The translations under genes and the position numbers were made by a program. A stretch of 64,000 nt of DNA. It comes from JAGIBJ01 sp032119595 (GTDB lineage: Bacteria; Actinomycetota; Thermoleophilia; Solirubrobacterales; Solirubrobacteraceae). Shown here piece after piece: positions 59,193 to 64,000 of this stretch. Under the pieces are notes generated by a model. That model had not been told where the DNA came from and did not search any database. It saw only the letters and a program-made list of their open reading frames with translations. The stretch lies in assembly GCA_032119595.1 (NCBI GenBank), contig JAUMBQ010000007.1:186001-250000 (forward strand), given 5' to 3'. Numbering within the stretch: position 1 is the stretch's first letter; every line of letters starts with the position of its first letter.

Positions 59193-59351
59193 AGGACAAG
59201 GGGTACCGACGCCGTCGACACCTCATGCACTCTCACCTGCAAACGGGCTGCGATGCAACGAAACTTGCAGCGTGTCCGGGGCTCCAGCTAACGCGTGTCG
59301 CGGTCGCCCGGCGGGCCGGTTACCCCTATGCGCGGGTTCGCCCGTCGCTGG
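59193..59351 (-). other. Leader/gap upstream of LysM-SLT gene
   Basis: 159 bases between the cupin stop and the LysM-SLT start. On the minus strand it reads GGGCGAACCCGCGCATAGGG and then GTTAGCTGGAGCCCC, faintly like parts of the c-di-AMP (ydaO) riboswitch that often precedes such genes in Actinobacteria. I could not align the full consensus, so I annotate only a leader. Confidence 0.25.
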
Positions 59352-59759
59352 TCACGCCTTCGGCGGAGCCGCGCCACCGGGAGCCTCGTGCCCGTCGTGG
59401 GCGACGTACCCACCTTTCCCGCCGACCGCGATGTACACCGCGTCCTGGTCGCCGACACTGTGGAGCTGACGCACCGTATGCGGGGCAACCCAGACGAAGC
59501 CACCCTCCTCCACCCGGTGCTTGGTGCCGTCGCCGAACGTGAACTCGATCGCGCCCTTGTGCACGAAGTAGAGCTCTTCCTGCTCGTCGTGGAAATGGTT
59601 GCGGGTCGAGTAGTCCGGCGGCATCACGATCGCGTTCGCGCCGAAGGCCGTCACGCCCATCGGGGTGCGAACCTTGCGAAAGCCATAGCCCTCGCCGAGG
59701 CGGTTCAGACTGGAGACCGCGTAGCCCTCGCCGGTGGTGACATCTGGTTCAGCAGGCAT
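59352..59759 (-). CDS. Cupin-domain protein
   Basis: 135 residues from ATG 59759. One double-stranded beta-helix: IVMPPDYSTRNHFHDEQEEL (metal His pair and Glu) followed by GAIEFTFGDGTKHRVEEGGF and WVAPHTVRQLHSVGDQDAVY, the two cupin motifs. The last residues are Gly/Ala/Pro-rich. Starts 5 bases after the SCP2-like gene ends, so the two are one operon. Ligand unknown. Confidence 0.9.
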   Translation of the reverse strand: MPAEPDVTTGEGYAVSSLNRLGEGYGFRKVRTPMGVTAFGANAIVMPPDYSTRNHFHDEQEELYFVHKGAIEFTFGDGTKHRVEEGGFVWVAPHTVRQLHSVGDQDAVYIAVGGKGGYVAHDGHEAPGGAAPPKA

Positions 59760-59764
59760 GAAAC

Positions 59765-60145
59765 TCAGCCGTGTCGGCGCGCCGAAGCCCGCTTCTCGTG
59801 ACGCTCGACGACGTTGACGATCAGCTTCAGGATCTGCGGCGGCCCCGCGACATGCGCGTGACCCGCGACAAACGCCTCGCGCCACATCGCGATCGTGCCT
59901 TTGTCGGACAGCACATTGAAATGAGGTCGAGTGACGCCGAGGATGATCTTCGCGCCCTCACCCGTGCCCTTCTCGATCTTCGGAGGCGCGTCGGAGCCAG
60001 ACATCTGCACCAGGTAGAGCTGTTTGTCGCCGCGGCCCCGGAGTTCGAGCTGGAAGACGAGCGGAAGCTTTCGTAGGGCGGGAAGCTCGGTGAGCATCCG
60101 CTCGAGAGCATTCTCGATCAGATCTCGGGTCTCGTTGGCCGACAT
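59765..60145 (-). CDS. SCP2 sterol-carrier-type lipid-binding protein
   Basis: 126 residues from ATG 60145; TAGGAT 8 bases upstream. Fold features: LPLVFQLELRGRGDKQLYLV, PPKIEKGTGEGAKIILGVTR and FNVLSDKGTIAMWREAFVAG, then PPQILKLIVNVVERHEKRA. SCP2-like proteins bind acyl chains or sterols. Co-transcribed with the cupin gene. Confidence 0.85.
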   Translation of the reverse strand: MSANETRDLIENALERMLTELPALRKLPLVFQLELRGRGDKQLYLVQMSGSDAPPKIEKGTGEGAKIILGVTRPHFNVLSDKGTIAMWREAFVAGHAHVAGPPQILKLIVNVVERHEKRASARRHG

Positions 60146-60221
60146 GCCACGGAATCCTAGACCACGACCCGTTGGCCACCTGGGCGACCAAGCTCGTGCG
60201 CGCCGAACCAGCCCAGAACGA

Positions 60222-60251
60222 CCAAGGGCGACTCGCGAGAGTCGCCCTTGG
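60222..60251. terminator. Perfect 13-bp hairpin with GCGA loop
   Basis: CCAAGGGCGACTC, GCGA, then the exact reverse complement. It lies between the phzF-like stop and the SCP2-like start and would serve as terminator for the former. It is about 180 bases past that stop, so an alternative role is RNA processing. Confidence 0.6.
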
Positions 60252-60323
60252 ATAGAAACCACGTTGAGATGCTGCGGAGGCACAAGACCCGGCGTGCCAC
60301 GCGCTTCATAAGTTGTAACGCCC

Positions 60324-60338
60324 GCCAACCTGGTTGGC
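60324..60338. promoter_or_regulatory. GCCAACC-T-GGTTGGC palindrome
   Basis: A perfect 7-bp inverted repeat with a single-base centre in a relatively AT-rich 100-base stretch (60300-60420). Its form is that of a regulator binding site; the gene it would control is not clear (SCP2-cupin operon is nearest). Confidence 0.35.
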
Positions 60339-60428
60339 AAGTGATTAAACGGTATGGCCCGAAAGCGGACGAATGATTGGTCGCTACTGTTTAGTCCAGT
60401 GACCGCAGTTGGTCCGCCTGCAGGTGTT

Positions 60429-61133
60429 TCATGGCAAGGCGATACGGAGGGTGTCGTCGTCGAGCACCACGCGGCCCTCGACGCGGACCGTCCCGCGCTC
60501 CGTCGGCTGCGCCTGGATGATGGATCCCCTGCCTTGGTGGATCCGGATCGGCCGCCCGATCACGGCGGTGAGGCGCAGCGCGGCGGAACCGGTCGCCTCG
60601 TCCTCCACGATGCCGTGCGCGACGGCAAAGGCCCGCGCCCGAACGACTCCGGCCGCTTCGTCGATCCAGGCCCAGACGTAGTCGAACGCATCGGACCCGC
60701 GGCCTGCGGCGTCAACCGCGTCCACGGCGGCCGGGTTCGCGAGTTCCTCGAGGCGCCACGACGGCGCCCACTCCGGGTCGGCTTCGATCCACGCCGATCC
60801 CGCGTCGGCCCCCACGGGCACGGACCCGGCGGGCGGACGGAGCGCGTCGACCGGGGTCCCGATATGCGCGAGCAGCCAGGCCGTCCCGACGAGCGGGTGG
60901 CCGGCGAGCGGCAGCTCATCAGCGGGCGTGAAGATCCGCACCTCGCCGGTGGCCGCGTCGTCGACGAACACCGTCTCGGAGAAGCCGAGTTCGAACGCGA
61001 TCTCCTGGCGGACGGCAGCGCCCGGGACCGACGCTCCGTCGAGCACGACGCCGAGCGGATTGCCGTGGTCGTCGTGGTCGTCGCAGAACACCCGCACGAC
61101 GTGGACGCGCAGGCCGGACTCGTGCATTCCCAT
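60429..61133 (-). CDS. PhzF-family isomerase/epimerase-like protein
   Basis: 234 residues from ATG 61133, with TACCGT 7 bases upstream. Diaminopimelate-epimerase-like fold. Seen: HVVRVFCDDHDDHGNPLGVV, IAFELGFSETVFVDDAATGE with the catalytic Glu of the family, IFTPADELPLAGHPLVGTAW and AVAHGIVEDEATGSAALRLT. The usual DPATGSA appears as DEATGSA. It is shorter than typical members (260-300), mainly in the central linker. Substrate unknown. Confidence 0.85.
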   Translation of the reverse strand: MGMHESGLRVHVVRVFCDDHDDHGNPLGVVLDGASVPGAAVRQEIAFELGFSETVFVDDAATGEVRIFTPADELPLAGHPLVGTAWLLAHIGTPVDALRPPAGSVPVGADAGSAWIEADPEWAPSWRLEELANPAAVDAVDAAGRGSDAFDYVWAWIDEAAGVVRARAFAVAHGIVEDEATGSAALRLTAVIGRPIRIHQGRGSIIQAQPTERGTVRVEGRVVLDDDTLRIALP

Positions 61134-61205
61134 ACGGCGCACGGTATCCGGCCACCTCGTCCTGCCCGTGCCTGGCCCCAGCGCCCGACCAACACCACCG
61201 TCCGC

Positions 61206-61211
61206 TACGGT
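61206..61211 (+). promoter_or_regulatory. -10 box of SDR gene (leaderless)
   Basis: TACGGT ends 7 bases before ATG 61219. The minus-strand -10 box of the divergent phzF-like gene lies at 61141-61146. Confidence 0.5.
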
Positions 61212-61218
61212 ACGACTC

Positions 61219-62019
61219 ATGGTCTCTGGCGCGTCCCACCAGCCCACCGATCGACCACTTGCGGGCTCACGCCTGCTGGTGCTTGGTGCCGGCACGCGGG
61301 ATCTGCCGATCCCCGATCCGCCGGTTGGCAACGGCCGGGCCATCTCGGTCTTGGCGGCCCGGCAGGGCGCGAGCGTTGCGTGCGCCGATCTCGACGAGGC
61401 TGCGGCGCAGAAGACCGCCGACTGGATCTCCGGCGAGGGCGGCTCCGCATGCGTGGTCGTCGGCGATGTGAGCGATGCGGTCCGCGTGCCCGCGATGGTG
61501 ACCGAGGCCGCTGAAGCACTCGGTGGCCTCGACACGCTCGTCGTGAACCCGGGCATCGGCTACGGCCTTGGCATCGCCGGCACGACCGACCATGACTGGG
61601 ACGCGGTGATGGCGGTCAACTTGCGCGCCCCGTTCCTCGCGATCAAGGCTGCGATCGACATCCTTCCCGAGGGCGGTTCGATCGTGGTCACCGGGTCCGT
61701 CGCGGGGCAGCGGCCCGGCAGCGGTATCCCGTCGTACGACACGTCGAAGGCGGCGCTCGGCGGGCTCGTGCGCGCGGCCGCCTTGGAGGCAGGGCCGAAG
61801 GGCATCCGCGTGAACATCGTCGCCCCTGGCCTGATCGACACCGTCATCGGCCGCTTGGCGTCGATGGTCAACCTGGGCCGCGAGACGGCCCCCATCCCCC
61901 TCGGCCGTCAGGGCACGGCCTGGGAGGTCGCCGAGGTCGTGACCTTCCTGCTGTCGAGCCGCGCGAGTTACATCACCGGCCAGACCATCACAGTCGACGG
62001 CGGCCTGCTGCTCGCGTAG
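61219..62019 (+). CDS. SDR-family oxidoreductase with extended Gly loop
   Basis: 266 residues. The cofactor motif is interrupted: VLGAGTRDLPIPDPPVGNGR instead of TGAGxxxGIGR, an insert of about 8 residues. NAG is NPGIGYGLG; the active site SGSVAGQRPGSGIPSYDTSK retains Ser, Tyr and Lys. It ends FLLSSRASYITGQTITVDGG, standard for the family. The divergent partner is the phzF-like gene. Substrate unknown. Confidence 0.88.
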   Translation: MVSGASHQPTDRPLAGSRLLVLGAGTRDLPIPDPPVGNGRAISVLAARQGASVACADLDEAAAQKTADWISGEGGSACVVVGDVSDAVRVPAMVTEAAEALGGLDTLVVNPGIGYGLGIAGTTDHDWDAVMAVNLRAPFLAIKAAIDILPEGGSIVVTGSVAGQRPGSGIPSYDTSKAALGGLVRAAALEAGPKGIRVNIVAPGLIDTVIGRLASMVNLGRETAPIPLGRQGTAWEVAEVVTFLLSSRASYITGQTITVDGGLLLA

Positions 62020-62022
62020 CGC

Positions 62023-62188
62023 GGTCCTGGGCGGCTATCGCGCCGGAGATTCGCCGCGTCCGTGGACGGGCAAGTACTCCGTACGGCTCGTCTACGGACG
62101 TGGTGATGGTCCTGGGCGGCTATCGCGCCGGAGATTCGCCGCGTCCGTGGACGGGCAAGTACTCCGTACGGCTCGTCTACGGACGTGG
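62023..62188. repeat. Perfect 81-base tandem duplication
   Basis: 62023-62103 and 62108-62188 are identical over 81 bases, separated by TGAT (period 85). Each copy contains CGTCCGTGGACG...CGTCTACGGACG, an inverted repeat with a 20-base loop in which GTAC-TCC-GTAC can pair. It lies between two convergent genes and is not in any gene I support. Confidence 0.92.
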
Positions 62189-62210
62189 CGAAGATCCAAG
62201 CGAGAGCCGC

Positions 62211-62978
62211 TCAGGAGCCGGTGGCGCGGGACTTGAGGTCAAGGAGGCGAGGCTCGGAGGGGTGTTCGCGGAGGGCGTCGTCGAGGACGTTTCGCGCGTC
62301 GTCGTAGTTGCCGGTGGCGATGAGGGCTTGGGCGAGGTCGGCGGCGAGGTAGTAGTCGCCGGGGTGGCTGGAGGCCGAGTGGCGGAAGAGCATCACGGCT
62401 GCGTCGTGATGGCCTTCGCCCCAGAGCAGTTGGGCTTCGAGGTGCGGAAGGTCGGCGAGGAGCGCGAACGGTTCGCTCGGATCGCGGTGCATGAGGATGT
62501 CTTTGACGGTCTCTAGGCAGCTGCGGGCGTGGCTGAGGTCGCCCCAGCGGCCGAAGGATGCGGCTCGGAAGAGGGTCGTCGGGTTGCCGGGTGCGAGGCG
62601 AACGGCGCGTGCGGCGTGGGCGGCGGCGGCGTCGAAGCGCTCGTGGACGACGGCGGCGGGGCCGAGCCAGAGCGGGAACTCGGGTTCGTCGGGGAAGGCG
62701 GTGGCGGCGGTCTCGACGAGTGCGACGGCGGCGGCTTCTTCGCCGGCGTCCCAGAGCTGTTCGATGCGGTCTTGCACCATGAGCCAGCGCGCCGAGGACA
62801 GCTCCCAGCGAAGCAACGGGTCGGTGGGGAGCGCAGCCTGTAGCGGGGCGAAGCGGCGCGCCGCGCCGGCGTAGTCACCGTCGGTGAGTCGGCGGCGTGC
62901 GTCGGCGAGACGGGCGTTGAATCGGTCGGCTTGCCAGGCGAGTCGTGGGTGTTGGAGATAGCGCACGACGGAACCCAT
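62211..62978 (-). CDS. Tetratricopeptide-type helical repeat protein
   Basis: 255 residues, all helical. TPR-like pairs: LADARRRLTDGDYAGAARRF, AGEEAAAVALVETAATAFPD, RFDAAAAHAARAVRLAPGNP, GHHDAAVMLFRHSASSHPGD and ATGNYDDARNVLDDALREHP. The last ends in LLDLKSRATGS. No signal peptide; N-terminus VVRYLQHPRLAWQADRFNAR looks like a short helix used for anchoring or packing. A scaffold role is likely. Confidence 0.85.
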   Translation of the reverse strand: MGSVVRYLQHPRLAWQADRFNARLADARRRLTDGDYAGAARRFAPLQAALPTDPLLRWELSSARWLMVQDRIEQLWDAGEEAAAVALVETAATAFPDEPEFPLWLGPAAVVHERFDAAAAHAARAVRLAPGNPTTLFRAASFGRWGDLSHARSCLETVKDILMHRDPSEPFALLADLPHLEAQLLWGEGHHDAAVMLFRHSASSHPGDYYLAADLAQALIATGNYDDARNVLDDALREHPSEPRLLDLKSRATGS

Positions 62979-63081
62979 GTTCTTGGACTCGGCCAGATCA
63001 GGTCGAAACTTAAGGTGAATTGCTACAAGAGCGACGCATCGCTTCAGTCTAGGCGCGCCGTTGCGCCAGGCCGGAACGAAT

Positions 63082-63105
63082 CAGGGCGGCCTTCCGGCCG
63101 CCCTG
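63082..63105 (-). terminator. Terminator after the acyl-CoA dehydrogenase gene
   Basis: CAGGGCGGCC, loop TTCC (GGAA on the transcript), then GGCCGCCCTG; a perfect 10-bp stem beginning 45 bases past the stop, followed on the minus strand by ATTCGTTCC. Confidence 0.65.
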
Positions 63106-63149
63106 TGACGAGTGTGCCGCGTTCGCGGCCCGCTGATGTGGCGATCGTG

Positions 63150-64000
63150 TTAGATCTTGTGCTTCTTCAGGAGTTGCTTGGCGATGTTGAGGCGCTGGAT
63201 GTCGGAGGTGCCTTCGCCGATGAGGAGCAGGGGCGCGTCGCGGTAGAGCCGCTCGACCTCGTATTCCTTGGAGTAGCCGTAGCCACCGTGGATGCGCAGG
63301 CATGCCTCGGTGTTGGCGTGGCCGGCTTCGGAGGCGACCATCTTGGCCATCGCGGCCTCGAGGTTGCTCGACTTGCCTTCGTCCTTGAGCTCAGCGGCCT
63401 GGTAGGTGAGCAGGCGCGCGCCGGCGAGGCGGGCGGCCATGTCGGCGATGTGGCCCTGGACCATCTGGTGCTCGGCGATCGGCTTGCCGAACGTCTCGCG
63501 CTCCTGCGCGTAACGCAGAGCAAGTTCGAGGGCGCGCTGCGCGAGGCCGACGCCGCGAGCGGCGACGTTCACGCGGCCGACTTCGAGGGCATCCATCATC
63601 TGCTTGAAGCCGCCATTGAGGCCGGCCTCTTCGCCGCCGAGGATCTGATCGCCGGTGGTCTTGTAGCCGTCGAGGACCATTTCGGTCGACTCAACGCCCT
63701 TGTAGCCCATCTTCTTGATCTTCGGCGGGATCGTGAGGCCGGCGTACTCGCCGGTGTTCTCCGAGACGTTCGGCTCCTTCTCGAGGATGAAGCACGTCAT
63801 GCCCTTGTAGCGGGGCTTCGCGTCGTGGTCGGTGACGACGAGCGTGAAGACGAGGCCGGAGGTGAGGCCGTTGGTCAGCCACATCTTGGCGCCGTTGACC
63901 TCGTAGGTGCCTTCGCCGGTCTTCTTGGCGGTGGTCTTGATGGCCTGCACGTCAGAGCCGGCGTGCGGCTCGGACAGCGAGAAGGCGGCGGTGAGCTCGC
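63150..64000 (-). CDS. Acyl-CoA dehydrogenase, 3' part (runs off window)
   Basis: About 283 residues are visible; the 5' end lies past 64000, and the frame runs on from AFSLSEPHAGSD through MWLTNGLTSGLVFTLVVTDH, the FAD-binding motifs. Next come IKKMGYKGVESTEMVLDGYK, LEVGRVNVAARGVGLAQRAL, YAQERETFGKPIAEHQMVQG and ACLRIHGGYGYSKEYEVERL, ending LIGEGTSDIQRLNIAKQLL with the catalytic Glu. A standard short- to medium-chain acyl-CoA dehydrogenase. Given ccr and ecm in the same window, methylsuccinyl-CoA dehydrogenase was considered, but the visible part resembles general dehydrogenases more. A gtg at 63950 looks like a start but is an internal Val. Confidence 0.9.
   Translation of the reverse strand, partial: ELTAAFSLSEPHAGSDVQAIKTTAKKTGEGTYEVNGAKMWLTNGLTSGLVFTLVVTDHDAKPRYKGMTCFILEKEPNVSENTGEYAGLTIPPKIKKMGYKGVESTEMVLDGYKTTGDQILGGEEAGLNGGFKQMMDALEVGRVNVAARGVGLAQRALELALRYAQERETFGKPIAEHQMVQGHIADMAARLAGARLLTYQAAELKDEGKSSNLEAAMAKMVASEAGHANTEACLRIHGGYGYSKEYEVERLYRDAPLLLIGEGTSDIQRLNIAKQLLKKHKI

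Noticed and set aside
60301..60428. tRNA or other small RNA gene
   Set aside because: The stretch is AT-richer with a palindrome but shows no T-loop sequence or cloverleaf; treated as regulatory.
62023..62188. Integron attC sites
   Set aside because: The copies are exact duplicates, lack the R-box core sites (GTTRRRY) and no integrase or cassette genes are nearby.
63150..64000. Methylsuccinyl-CoA dehydrogenase assignment
   Set aside because: The visible C-terminal part resembles general acyl-CoA dehydrogenases; the diagnostic N-terminal extension lies outside the window.

Overview
This window is a densely coded, very GC-rich chromosomal segment of an actinobacterium. The mix of a complete coenzyme F420 pathway, an ethylmalonyl-CoA pathway, a GTP-type PEP carboxykinase, a very large NAD-glutamate dehydrogenase, several secreted collagen-like proteins and an alkyltransferase-like protein suggests a soil lineage such as the Thermoleophilia (Solirubrobacterales). 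That placement is an inference; no rRNA or other marker is present. I saw no tRNA, rRNA, CRISPR array, transposase or phage gene.

Layout. 1-5.8 kb: F420 biosynthesis, with npdG-cofD-cofC-cofE in one coupled operon and fbiC facing it. 5.8-6.5 kb: repeat-rich non-coding gap. 6.5-10.2 kb: aquaporin, small unknown protein, Old Yellow Enzyme, YgfZ. 10.3-19.2 kb: crotonyl-CoA carboxylase/reductase (ccr) with a coupled small protein, a coiled-coil protein, TetR, GPx, ClpS and two hydrolases, then ethylmalonyl-CoA mutase (ecm). 19.3-24.3 kb: collagen-like protein, two lipoproteins, SDR, MeaB GTPase operon. 24.3-31.1 kb: two-component system and NAD-glutamate dehydrogenase. 31.6-34.7 kb: a tightly coupled five-gene cassette of unrecognised proteins that looks like an ESX/type VII substrate module, bracketed by copies of a repeated hairpin. 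34.9-45 kb: pckG, second collagen-like protein, thioesterase, DUF1275-SRPBCC fusion, PolX, secreted peptidase, first malyl-CoA lyase-like gene. 45-54.7 kb: alkyltransferase-like protein, RTX protein, aminotransferase, esterase, MsrB, AlkD and secreted proteins. 54.8-64 kb: second malyl-CoA lyase-like gene, DtxR regulator, ECF sigma factor, LysM-transglycosylase, cupin/SCP2 pair, PhzF, SDR, TPR protein and the 3' part of an acyl-CoA dehydrogenase that runs off the end.

How the genes fit together. Ccr, Ecm, MeaB (mutase chaperone) and two CitE-type lyases form much of an ethylmalonyl-CoA route for acetyl-CoA assimilation, here scattered as single genes over 45 kb; pckG gives the gluconeogenic exit. 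The F420 genes give a full FO-to-F420 route plus a reductase that charges it.

Many genes have a TANNNT hexamer ending only 6-9 bases before an ATG or GTG, with no ribosome binding site between. This indicates that leaderless transcripts are the norm here, and I used it to choose several starts. Genes with a real leader (ccr, pckG, the DUF4399-like protein) have clear Shine-Dalgarno sequences instead.
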